Assembly (NCBI RefSeq): GCF_000011205.1
Contig: NC_003106.2
Location: 434,001-498,000, forward strand
Origin: Sulfurisphaera tokodaii str. 7
GTDB taxonomy: Archaea; Thermoproteota; Thermoprotei_A; Sulfolobales; Sulfolobaceae
Length of the DNA stretch: 64,000 nt
Direction of reading: 5' to 3'
Shown here: piece after piece, positions 22,379 through 29,390 of the stretch
Position numbering within the stretch: the first letter of the stretch is position 1
Layout: every line of letters begins with the position of its first letter
Notes under the pieces: generated by a model
Database searches by the model: none
Told to the model about the DNA's origin: nothing
The model's input: the letters and a program-made list of their open reading frames with translations, nothing else
Position numbers and translations under genes: made by a program

Positions 22379-23573
22379 AAAACTCACCATAGCCGACATC
22401 TCTGTTTACAACCGCACCAGGATATATTCTAGCATAAGCACCAATTTTTACGCCAGGCAATATGGTAACGTTTATTCCAGTTCTAACATGCCCTCCAATA
22501 AATGCCCCTAGTTTTCTTCTTCCACTACTTATTCTTTTTCCTTTTACATTAACCTTAACTTCTTTTTCGTCAAACCTTAAGTTAGCTATTAAAGTGCCTG
22601 CACCAAAATTTACATCTTCTGCAATGACAGAATCACCAACATAGCTAAGGTGCGGAATCTTAGATCCTTCCATAATCACACTTTCTTTTACTTCAACTGA
22701 TGCTCCTATTTTGTTTTTCTCAACTAGTATAGTATAAGGTCTTAAATAGGAATTTGGTCCAATTTCGCTTCCTTTTCCAATATAAACTGGTCCTTCTATG
22801 TAAGTTCCAGACTTAATTTCTGCGTCTTCCTCAATGATAACTTTTCCTTTTATCTTTACGTTATCTTCAACATTACCAAGATTTTGACTAAATACAAGAT
22901 TATCTAAAGCCCATTTATTTACATCAATTATGTTCCAAGGTTTTCCTATATCCATCCAATATCCTTCATATTCTATTACCTTTACTCTATGATCTTTTGC
23001 CATAAGGTTTATGGCATCAGTAAGTTCAAGTTCTCCTCTTTCCGAGATAGATATTTTATCTAGATATGTAAAAATATCAGAATTGAGTTTGTAAATACCA
23101 GCGTTTATAAGATTTGATGGAGGTATCTCTGGTTTTTCTATAATTTTAGATAAGTTATTCTGATTGTCTAATACAAGTACACCGTAATCTTTTGGATTAC
23201 TAACTTTAACACCTATTATTGCATTTTCTTTTAGAGTTATTATGTTACATATTTCTTTCTCGTTTGAAAAGAATAAATCTCCATAAATTATAAGTGCTTC
23301 ATCGTTAAACTTTGCAGACAATATGGCCGCACCTGTCCCTTTTATATCATCTTTCTGAGTAACTATAGATATTTCTTTAAGTTTTTTCTCAAAATATTCT
23401 TTATTTTTAGAAGAAACTATTACAGTTATATCTCTGATTCCACATTTTCTTAAATACTCTATCTGGTACTCGATTAACGGCTTTGAGAGAATTGGAACAA
23501 AAGCTTTAGGCCTTGTATGCGTTATTGGTTCTAATCTTTCACCAGAACCTGCAGCAAGAATAAATGCCTTCAT
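22368..23573 (-). CDS. Bifunctional sugar-1-phosphate nucleotidylyltransferase / amino-sugar-1-phosphate acetyltransferase (ST0452 type)
   Basis: The 401-residue enzyme has an N-terminal nucleotidylyltransferase domain (LAAGSGERLEPITHTRPK, residues 6-23; GDLFF near 95) and a C-terminal left-handed beta-helix acetyltransferase with hexapeptide repeats from about residue 235 to the end. From memory it matches S. tokodaii ST0452, which acetylates GlcN-1-P and GalN-1-P and joins sugar-1-phosphates to UTP or dTTP, supplying UDP-HexNAc for glycosylation. It is monocistronic, with a 206 bp A/T-rich gap upstream in which I see no gene. Confidence 0.93.
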   Translation of the reverse strand: MKAFILAAGSGERLEPITHTRPKAFVPILSKPLIEYQIEYLRKCGIRDITVIVSSKNKEYFEKKLKEISIVTQKDDIKGTGAAILSAKFNDEALIIYGDLFFSNEKEICNIITLKENAIIGVKVSNPKDYGVLVLDNQNNLSKIIEKPEIPPSNLINAGIYKLNSDIFTYLDKISISERGELELTDAINLMAKDHRVKVIEYEGYWMDIGKPWNIIDVNKWALDNLVFSQNLGNVEDNVKIKGKVIIEEDAEIKSGTYIEGPVYIGKGSEIGPNSYLRPYTILVEKNKIGASVEVKESVIMEGSKIPHLSYVGDSVIAEDVNFGAGTLIANLRFDEKEVKVNVKGKRISSGRRKLGAFIGGHVRTGINVTILPGVKIGAYARIYPGAVVNRDVGYGEFFKV

Positions 23574-23779
23574 CCACTATTTATAAGTTAAACCTATTAT
23601 ATTTCATTAATCCTAACTTGAACTACGGGTTTATAGTAATCTTTACCTAGCTTTCATCTAAGGTTTTAAGAGACTATAAGTAACATGACTTTTCTTAAAG
23701 AAAATAAAATATTTAAAAACGACTTTTACTATAATATAACCTAATATAACATAGAAAATTTTATAATATAAAAATATAT

Positions 23780-24361
23780 TCAAGCTGGTGCTTTTAATAG
23801 TTTGGTTTTTTCTACTTCTACTTTTCTTAAGGGATAGATTTTTTTAGCTTGCTGGAAAATATCGTTGGAAAGTTTTCCAAATACAATGTCTTGTACAAAC
23901 TCATCAAACGTAGTTTCAGATGCTCTAGTTGAAAGAATATTCCAAATTATTTTTCTAATCTCTGTCTTTTGCGACCTATGTGCTCTATAAGTGGTTAATG
24001 CTAATCCTTTAACTCTTAATACATAACCATCCTTAGTTGTTACATCAGTAATAGCATCTATTTTTGAACTTTTTCTTCTAACTAACGACCTGATATAATC
24101 CCTTGAGAGTTCATGACCAGCAAATCTTGTTAATAATCTATCTCCTTCAACCCCTATTACTCTAAAGTATAAGTGTACATACACTAAACTATAATCTCCA
24201 GTTAGATCATAAAGTGTAGTTTCTACTTTTCTGTTTAAAGCTTGGTTAGCATCAAATGCGGGTGTTGTACCTAAAACTACTTCTCCAAAAGTTTTAGGTG
24301 CAACTATTGTAAACCATTTCTTCAATTTCCACTTGTCCTTGATTGCTGTCTTTGACGACAT
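23780..24361 (-). CDS. rps3ae: 30S ribosomal protein S3Ae (eS1)
   Basis: The 193-residue protein is archaeal eS1, located at the platform/mRNA exit of the small subunit. The start KDKWKLKKWFTIVAPKTFGEVVLG is characteristic, as are the middle FAGHELSRDYIRSLVRRK segment and TTYRAHRSQKTEIRKI. Length is normal for Sulfolobales. It is preceded by trmJ on the same strand with 37 bp between, and followed by an A/T-rich stretch without genes. Confidence 0.96.
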   Translation of the reverse strand: MSSKTAIKDKWKLKKWFTIVAPKTFGEVVLGTTPAFDANQALNRKVETTLYDLTGDYSLVYVHLYFRVIGVEGDRLLTRFAGHELSRDYIRSLVRRKSSKIDAITDVTTKDGYVLRVKGLALTTYRAHRSQKTEIRKIIWNILSTRASETTFDEFVQDIVFGKLSNDIFQQAKKIYPLRKVEVEKTKLLKAPA

Positions 24362-24398
24362 GCTAATCTTCTTATTTCATACTTTTATAAAAAGTTCA

Positions 24399-25082
24399 CT
24401 ACTCTATTTTCCTCGTTAATTTAATGTATAGCTTTCTTAGTAACCTTATAATCGTTCTTGCCTCTTCCTCATCACCGATTCCTTTAATTAGGGCTCTTTT
24501 TAATGCTATATACATAGCTTCATCTCCTTCGTTACTTTTTATCAAGTTTACTAAATCTCTAGAGTATTTATCAATAAGCGATATAGCCTCTCCGCTAATA
24601 ACTGGTTTATTTTCACCTCGACTTTTCCATATTTCGTAAAGCACTATACCAACAGCATGAGATAAATTAAGGACAGGGTATTCCGGATTTCCAGGGATAA
24701 ATAAGAGTAAATCGGATTTGGCTATCTCTTCCCTAGTAAGGCCTACACTCTCTCTACCAAATATCAGCGCTACTTTTTTTCCTTCTATTATTCTAGGTAA
24801 TTCCCAAGGTCTAATTGATTTTCTTAATATATCTCCTTTTATATCAGCTATACTAGAAGTGGCAATTTTAAGTTCAACGTCTTTTATTGCTTCATCAAAG
24901 TTATTTACTATTTTTGCTTTTTCTAAGTATTCTAAACCTTTAGCAGAAAATTTTTTTGCTTCTTCTAAGTCACAATGCGGATTGACTATATATAATTCAT
25001 CTACTAGAAAATTTTTCGCTAATCTACTAATGAATCCTAAATTATATGACCCTTCTGGTTCAACTATCACTAATCTTATCAT
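24399..25082 (-). CDS. trmJ: tRNA 2'-O-methyltransferase TrmJ (SpoU family)
   Basis: The 227-residue protein has the three SpoU motifs. Motif 1 is IVEPEGSYNLGFISRLAKNF near the start (the asparagine-to-arginine segment), motif 2 is LIFGRESVGLTREE and motif 3 is PVLNLSHAVGIVLYE (about residues 130-145). These make a trefoil-knot SAM site. The homologue from Sulfolobus acidocaldarius methylates C32 of tRNAs. A C-terminal helical extension follows, as in TrmJ. It overlaps the HemK-like gene upstream by 23 bases. Confidence 0.85.
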   Translation of the reverse strand: MIRLVIVEPEGSYNLGFISRLAKNFLVDELYIVNPHCDLEEAKKFSAKGLEYLEKAKIVNNFDEAIKDVELKIATSSIADIKGDILRKSIRPWELPRIIEGKKVALIFGRESVGLTREEIAKSDLLLFIPGNPEYPVLNLSHAVGIVLYEIWKSRGENKPVISGEAISLIDKYSRDLVNLIKSNEGDEAMYIALKRALIKGIGDEEEARTIIRLLRKLYIKLTRKIE

Positions 25083-25665
25083 TATATATCTCTAAAGCAT
25101 AAAGGGTTTCAAAACCTATAGTTTTCTCTTTTCTTAATGAAATTCTATATTTTAATTTGTTAATGATTTCTTGCAAATAGTCCTCATCATCCAAAGAAGA
25201 ATATAGTGTATAGATCCTTTTTGCTTTAACAATTCTCAAGAACCTTACTAGTACATCTACTCCAGTTTTACCACCCGACCAACTATATTCGATCCATCTA
25301 TGGTATTCTTCATAGGGTAAATATGGAGGATTAAAAATAGCTACATCAAAATTTACATTATGTCGAAAGCATTCCATTAAATCACAATTTAAAATATGAT
25401 ACGACGTAAATGGATACATTCTTAGAGTGCATAATGTAGCTTCTGTAGCAAATGGATTTATATCTACAAAAATAACCTCTTTAGCTCCTTGAAATAGGGA
25501 ATGTAAACCCAAAATTCCAGTTCCAGTCCCAATATCAATTACTTTCTCTCCTTTATTTATCTTTATTATATCTAATAATAATCCAGTGTCATCTGATGGT
25601 TCATAAGTTTCATCATTTAGACATATTTTGTACTTATTATATTCAATAACTCTAAAACTTGACAT
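25060..25665 (-). CDS. HemK/Mtq2-like class I methyltransferase
   Basis: The 201-residue protein has the SAM-binding motif DIGTGTGILGLHS (about residues 41-53) and the catalytic NPPY motif (FDVAIFNPPYLPYEE, about 99-113) of enzymes that methylate glutamine or adenine nitrogens. Its size and YEPSDDTGLLL start agree with the archaeal/eukaryotic Mtq2 branch, which methylates the GGQ glutamine of release factor aRF1; this assignment is an inference. aRF1 is encoded at 48771-49878. The start overlaps the preceding rsmA gene by 49 bases. Confidence 0.82.
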   Translation of the reverse strand: MSSFRVIEYNKYKICLNDETYEPSDDTGLLLDIIKINKGEKVIDIGTGTGILGLHSLFQGAKEVIFVDINPFATEATLCTLRMYPFTSYHILNCDLMECFRHNVNFDVAIFNPPYLPYEEYHRWIEYSWSGGKTGVDVLVRFLRIVKAKRIYTLYSSLDDEDYLQEIINKLKYRISLRKEKTIGFETLYALEIYNDKISDS

Positions 25666-26279
25666 GGTTTAAAATCCCTTACTCTTTTATTTATATCCGT
25701 ACTTAAAGAAGAAGATAAATTACATAGTTTTACAGCATTTGTAATTTTTTTATTTCTATATTTACTTATGCATTTCAAAATCAAATTTATTTTCTCATCA
25801 TAACTTCTAATTCTTGTAAAAAGAACAATAGTAGAATAAACCCTTGGTTTTGGTTTAAAAAACCATGGCGGAATATTTTCTTTCACATCTATTTTATAAT
25901 AATAATTTAGTATGAAAGAGATATAAGTAGGCTCATTTAATATTTTTTTAACAAAATCATATTGTAAAATAAGAATTAGTTTCTTAATTTGATCTATTCT
26001 AATTATTTCTTCAAAGAATTCATAAGTAATGTAATATGGCAACGATGAAACTATTTGGCCTCTTATTACGGGTAGGAATCTAGCGTCAGCTATAACAAGA
26101 TTACGAAGATAAGAAGAAAATCTCTTATCAATTTCAATTACTACATCTGGTTTGATATATTTAGTAATATTACCTTTTCCACCACCAATTTCTATTATTG
26201 GCCTAAAAGAGAGATCAACATAAGAAACAAATCTTTTTATAGTTTCCTCATTAACTAGAAAATGTTGACCCAGATTCAT
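25617..26279 (-). CDS. rsmA: rRNA adenine dimethyltransferase RsmA/KsgA (Dim1)
   Basis: The 220-residue protein is a short KsgA/Dim1 family methylase that dimethylates two adenines in the 3' terminal helix of 16S rRNA. It starts MNLGQHFLVNE, with SAM motif I EIGGGKGNIT (about 31-40) and motif II VIEIDKR. Motif IV, usually N-L/I/P-P-Y, reads SSLPYYI, with serine in place of asparagine. It lacks about 40 C-terminal residues compared with longer family members. It overlaps the DUF655 and HemK-like genes. Confidence 0.86.
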   Translation of the reverse strand: MNLGQHFLVNEETIKRFVSYVDLSFRPIIEIGGGKGNITKYIKPDVVIEIDKRFSSYLRNLVIADARFLPVIRGQIVSSLPYYITYEFFEEIIRIDQIKKLILILQYDFVKKILNEPTYISFILNYYYKIDVKENIPPWFFKPKPRVYSTIVLFTRIRSYDEKINLILKCISKYRNKKITNAVKLCNLSSSLSTDINKRVRDFKPCQVLELLNIISTKYV

Positions 26280-26919
26280 TATATTTTCCCAATTTCTCTA
26301 GGTACCCTATATAGATAGAATGTTCACCAAGTTTTTTACTCTTTTCATCAAATAACGGATATACAAATAGATAATATTTTTCTCCTCCTTGTAATTCTTT
26401 AATTATCCTCTCAATGAGTAAACCTACAACATCTTTTATCCCCACTCTGTTTTCAATATCTTTAAAATCAACAAAGGGCTGTTTCTTTCTCTCTTCCAGT
26501 ATTATTCTTAGCGTTTTCTTACCTATATTTGGTAAAAGCTCTAAAGCATGAAGTTTTAAGGTAAGTGGTTCTGCCTTATTGAAAAACTCAACAAATATAG
26601 ATGATTTATCTTCTGTAATTATCTTTCTAATAACTTTAGGTAGTTCATCCTTAGCAACACTTGTCAGATCTTCATAAGTTATGTGGAAATCAATCTTTAT
26701 AGGTGAATTTTCTAATTCTAATTTTTGTTCTATCTGGAAATCAATATTACTTGATAAAGGAGTTGCCTCCATAAGCATAAAATAATCCTCTCCTAGTAAT
26801 TGCATAACAGGCCTGTTTTTATGTTGTGGGTGTTTATCCAGCGGATTACCTTGCCTCATATAGTCTAAAATGTATGCAATCTTTTCCATTCTGACTTTTA
26901 CATCCCTTCGTCTCTGCAT
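26251..26919 (-). CDS. DUF655-family protein (helix-hairpin-helix, nucleic-acid binding)
   Basis: The protein fits the archaeal DUF655 family. The N-terminal half has an S1/OB-like region (KIAYILDYMRQG to GEDYFMLMEA), and the second half has helix-hairpin-helix motifs (LELLPNIGKKTLRIILEERK and following). Structures of this family suggest an RNA-binding role, but the function is not known. I start it at the ATG at 26919 (MQRRRDVKVRM). An upstream ATG at 26955 would overlap rpo4. It belongs to the L21e-rpo4-DUF655-rsmA cluster conserved in archaea. Confidence 0.8.
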   Translation of the reverse strand: MQRRRDVKVRMEKIAYILDYMRQGNPLDKHPQHKNRPVMQLLGEDYFMLMEATPLSSNIDFQIEQKLELENSPIKIDFHITYEDLTSVAKDELPKVIRKIITEDKSSIFVEFFNKAEPLTLKLHALELLPNIGKKTLRIILEERKKQPFVDFKDIENRVGIKDVVGLLIERIIKELQGGEKYYLFVYPLFDEKSKKLGEHSIYIGYLEKLGKYNESGSTFSS

Positions 26920-26951
26920 ACACAATATATTTGTTTTAAAGAGTAAAAATC

Positions 26952-27305
26952 TCAACTCTCCATGTGTGACTTAACTATATTAATTATTTTCTGTATTTGT
27001 TCGGTAGTATAAGTTTTCCCAGAATCTAATACTAAAATCGATCTAACTTCTTCTATTGTGGTAGGGCAAATACTTGCAATTACTGCTCTCACATCCTCTC
27101 TCTGTATAATCTCTTTTAATTCATCCATTATCTTTAATGCGTCTTCACTACTACATTTAGCTACACTATTTAAATATTCAAAAGTTCTTTGTAAAATAGT
27201 AGAAGAAGTACCATTAGATATAAGATCTTGAAGAATTTTTTTAGCAAAAGAATACGGAACATAATGCTCTTCTTCTATTTTTAGAGAAAAAGACAAGATC
27301 TTCAC
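26952..27305 (-). CDS. rpo4: DNA-directed RNA polymerase subunit Rpo4 (RpoF)
   Basis: The 117-residue protein matches archaeal Rpo4, which forms the stalk of RNA polymerase with Rpo7 and corresponds to eukaryotic Rpb4. It has the helix-rich fold, with an N-terminal strand [19 protein letters not shown] followed by a run of helices and a C-terminal HRDC-like domain ([20 protein letters not shown]). The gene overlaps L21e by four bases. Its place between L21e and DUF655 is the usual one. Confidence 0.93.
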   Translation of the reverse strand: MKILSFSLKIEEEHYVPYSFAKKILQDLISNGTSSTILQRTFEYLNSVAKCSSEDALKIMDELKEIIQREDVRAVIASICPTTIEEVRSILVLDSGKTYTTEQIQKIINIVKSHMES

Positions 27306-27613
27306 CCATTTTTAATACCATTAAATTTTGCCAAGTGCTCTGGTCTAACTATGATAACCTTCTCTTTATCACCTAATGTAACTCTTACGATATAGGCTTT
27401 ACCTCTTTTTCCTTGAATTACACCTACCTTACCATGATATCTTCTATGAGGCATTCCTTTATGTACAGAAGGATTAATTTTAATTACTACATAATCTCCT
27501 TCTTTAAATTCTTCCATTAATAGACTTAATCTTGGTACTGCACCTCTTTCTCTCACATTCTTAGTTAAGAGCTTTCTAGTTCTTGTTCGATAACCCTTTG
27601 AATGCTTAACCAT
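27302..27613 (-). CDS. rpl21e: 50S ribosomal protein L21e (eL21)
   Basis: This 103-residue protein is archaeal eL21, a basic surface protein of the large subunit. The signature is [16 protein letters not shown] at the start and then [24 protein letters not shown] with the loop [13 protein letters not shown]. It is the first gene of the L21e-rpo4-DUF655-rsmA-hemK operon. Upstream lies the long gene-poor stretch before tRNA-Leu(TAA), so its promoter must be there, just beyond 27613 on the minus strand. Confidence 0.96.
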   Translation of the reverse strand: MVKHSKGYRTRTRKLLTKNVRERGAVPRLSLLMEEFKEGDYVVIKINPSVHKGMPHRRYHGKVGVIQGKRGKAYIVRVTLGDKEKVIIVRPEHLAKFNGIKNG

Positions 27614-27935
27614 GTTTATTCCTTATCAAACTAAAACTAAGTGACAATTAAGATTTTTGTTTTCCTTTGCTGGTAAGTAGAAATTCTTTTCTTTTGAGAG
27701 ACGCAATATAACATAGTGAACTCTATTATATTTCTAGATTATTTTTAGATGAGCCTCATGGAACAAAGAGAAATATAACATAGGTAAATAGCATTATTTC
27801 TAGAAATTTTCACATTATCTCACAATATGCCGATTGTGAATGAACATACAGAATTATCTAAAATAATACCGACAATTAACGATACAATAATTCTAGTAAA
27901 ATATTTTTATTAGGACTATTATACTCTTTAAGACT

Positions 27936-27963
27936 TTAAAGGCATTATATATAATGTCTTTAA
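27936..27963. repeat. 28-bp near-perfect palindrome
   Basis: The arms TTAAAG and CTTTAA flank a perfect 14-base palindrome CATTATATATAATG. Only one symmetric pair mismatches (27942 and 27957). It overlaps the ATG of the small ORF at 27954. Such symmetry is typical of a dimeric-repressor operator, but in AT-rich DNA it may be chance. Confidence 0.45.
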
Positions 27964-28127
27964 CAACCCTAAATTCGAGAGTAAAGATCTTCTATTTAAT
28001 ATATATAGAAAACCCCTATGTAATTTTAGCGATACTATTGATATCAACTAATCTTCTACTTTATTTATTAATCCTTTCAAAATCTAGCTCAATACCTTTT
28101 AAGAATATTTATATTAAGGTAAAATAA
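27954..28127 (+). CDS. Possible small single-pass membrane protein (57 residues)
   Basis: An ATG-initiated ORF of 58 codons encodes a protein with a basic N-terminus (MSLTTLNSRVKIFYL), a hydrophobic segment about residues 21-42 (PYVILAILLISTNLLLYLLI) and a basic tail. I recognise no family. The start codon lies in the right half of a 28-bp palindrome. Because the stretch is AT-rich and otherwise empty, the ORF may be fortuitous. The predicted membrane segment and the palindrome at its start are the only positive signs. Confidence 0.25.
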   Translation: MSLTTLNSRVKIFYLIYIENPYVILAILLISTNLLLYLLILSKSSSIPFKNIYIKVK

Positions 28128-28370
28128 CACATCTATAAATGCTATATATACTCGAAACAACTTAAAAGATGTTTTCTGATCTAATTACATTAGCACAAAA
28201 TACTATATTACATTTTATAATTCATTCCGTCTTCATAAGCAAATGTAAAGTTAATAATATCATCTTATTTTTTATTATTCTATTTATCGAACTATAGAGA
28301 GTCAAGGTATAACGTAATTTATGGTCGAAAACAATATAAGGGATTGCAAAAATATTTATTTCTAGGGCAC

Positions 28371-28454
28371 GCGGGGGTGCCCGAGCTGGTCAAAGGGGGC
28401 GGACTTAAGATCCGCTGGCGAAGGCCTGCGTGGGTTCAAGTCCCACCCCCCGCA
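28371..28454 (+). tRNA. tRNA-Leu (anticodon TAA)
   Basis: This is a class II tRNA with a long variable arm and no intron. The acceptor stem is GCGGGGG (28371-28377) with CCCCCGC (28447-28453) and discriminator A at 28454. The anticodon stem is GCGGA/TCCGC around the loop CTTAAGA, with anticodon TAA at 28406-28408. The T arm is GTGGG-TTCAAGT-CCCAC. The terminal CCA is not encoded. A TATA-like AATATAAG lies at 28333-28340. The 3' half is the attachment site for an SSV-type integrase, whose N-terminal fragment runs antisense from it. Confidence 0.97.
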
Positions 28455-28628
28455 CGCTGCTTTTACGTAAAATTCTACAATCTTATCTAAAGAACCCATG
28501 TAATGATCCTTTCTCTGGCTACCTTCACCCTTCTTTATTAGATAAACATAAACATAATACTTTCCCTTAAATTCCCTAATTCTGATATCACAAAAAGTGA
28601 AAGCTTTATTATCAATAACCCAATTATC
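28455..28628 (-). pseudogene. SSV-type tyrosine integrase, N-terminal fragment (int(N))
   Basis: Reading the minus strand from 28628 gives a frame containing CDIRIREFKGKYYVYVYL, then HYMGSLDKIVEFYVKAACGG. This lines up with the start of the SSV1 integrase (RERKGRYYVYKLEY, RYVGPLADVVESYLK). The frame runs straight into the antisense of the tRNA-Leu 3' half (GGWDLNPRRP) and stops at 28362. That is the SSV-type arrangement, where integration splits the gene at attP inside it. A TAA closes the frame just upstream and there is no start codon, so the fragment is inactive. Confidence 0.8.
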
Positions 28629-28739
28629 ACGCCCTTAGCTTAAAAACGTTGATAATTATCAAATCAGCCATGGAGTTGAAGGCGATGATAAAATTTTTTA
28701 ATTACGCAAAAAACTGAATTTTAGCAACTAAGTTACTGA

Positions 28740-28832
28740 TTAAAAATTAATGCCTTGCTCTTCACTTTTTTCCTTTTCAATATCTTTAAAGCTTATCTTC
28801 ATGAATTTGTAACCTTTATCTTCATTCTCCAT
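28740..28832 (-). CDS. Possible 30-residue ORF in the island
   Basis: An ATG five bases after the stop of the 72-residue ORF opens a 30-residue frame beginning MENEDKGYKFMKISFK, mostly charged. No family is recognised. The tight tandem spacing is compatible with a small operon of the former element or with one gene broken by a mutation, and equally with chance. Confidence 0.25.
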   Translation of the reverse strand: MENEDKGYKFMKISFKDIEKEKSEEQGINF

Positions 28833-28837
28833 TTTCC

Positions 28838-29056
28838 TCAATTATGTCTCTTAACTTCAGTATCTCTTTTCAAGATTTTCTCTTGGTTTGTCTTTACTGA
28901 AGCTGTAATCTTAAGTATCTTATTCAGCTTAGGCTCATTAACCTCATTATACCTCATTAGTTTTAATTTGATATAGTCCAGGAGGAGAGTTCTTATAACA
29001 TTAATAAAACCATCTTGAGTTAGCCATACATGTCTATTATTAAAATTGAATCCCAT
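28838..29056 (-). CDS. Hypothetical 72-residue protein in the island
   Basis: The ORF begins MGFNFNNRHVWLTQDG and has a charged, probably helical second half (NKILKITASVKTNQEKILKR). I do not recognise a family. It lies on the minus strand between the two integrase fragments and just upstream of a 30-residue ORF, so it may be a leftover gene of the integrated element. No convincing Shine-Dalgarno or TATA element was identified, and the frame may not be expressed. Confidence 0.35.
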   Translation of the reverse strand: MGFNFNNRHVWLTQDGFINVIRTLLLDYIKLKLMRYNEVNEPKLNKILKITASVKTNQEKILKRDTEVKRHN

Positions 29057-29124
29057 TCTCCTTTATCTCTTTTTCATAAAACCTTCCAAATAACCTCGAA
29101 TTGTAGATTTAGGTGATTTTGAGT

Positions 29125-29330
29125 CTACCGTGTACTGTTGGAGCACACTCTCTCTCCTACGGTTGCAAATCCAGACTTGTTAAAGGCGTTATGATGTAGT
29201 ATCTCCTCTAACCCTAATTTTATGTAAAATTCTATAATTTTGTCTAAAGATCTTGCTATTGATTATATCTTTTACCTTTATTTGATGATATAATACTTTC
29301 TCTTATCTTCCCTTATTTGATATTACTCTG
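29125..29330 (-). pseudogene. Second, degenerate SSV-type integrase N-terminal fragment
   Basis: The minus strand here shares words with the fragment at 28455-28628 in the same order: GAAAGTATTAT, then TCTTTAGA, then TAGAATTTTAC. The last part is still open and reads SLDKIIEFYIKLGLEE, matching SLDKIVEFYVK of the first copy, but frames upstream are broken by stops and small indels. After the shared part the sequence does not enter a tRNA; it runs on through GFATVGERV to a stop at 29125. It is therefore an older or differently targeted integrase relic. Confidence 0.65.
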
Positions 29331-29390
29331 TTTAATCATTCTTCTTTTTATGTATTATGAAAAGATTTTTGAAATGTGAATTAAAACTAG

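Larger units (their letters stand above)
27614..28370. other. Gene-poor 0.75 kb stretch between L21e and tRNA-Leu(TAA)
   Basis: This is the longest stretch without a recognisable gene. It is very AT-rich and full of stops on both strands. It must carry the L21e promoter at its left end and, near 28333-28340, the AATATAAG element that fits the tRNA-Leu promoter. Inside I see a 28-bp near-perfect palindrome (27936-27963) and a 57-residue ORF (27954-28127), listed separately. A 28-residue ORF at 27827-27913 is probably chance. No C/D box geometry, repeat array or protein fragment was recognised in the remainder. Confidence 0.5.

Noticed and set aside
27827-27913. 28-residue plus-strand ORF in the gene-poor stretch
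   Set aside because: Too short, no motif, and no start signals; expected by chance in AT-rich DNA.
29140-29180. tRNA-like T-arm sequence near the second integrase relic
   Set aside because: GGTTGCAAATCC has an extra base in the loop and no matching acceptor or anticodon arms were found.
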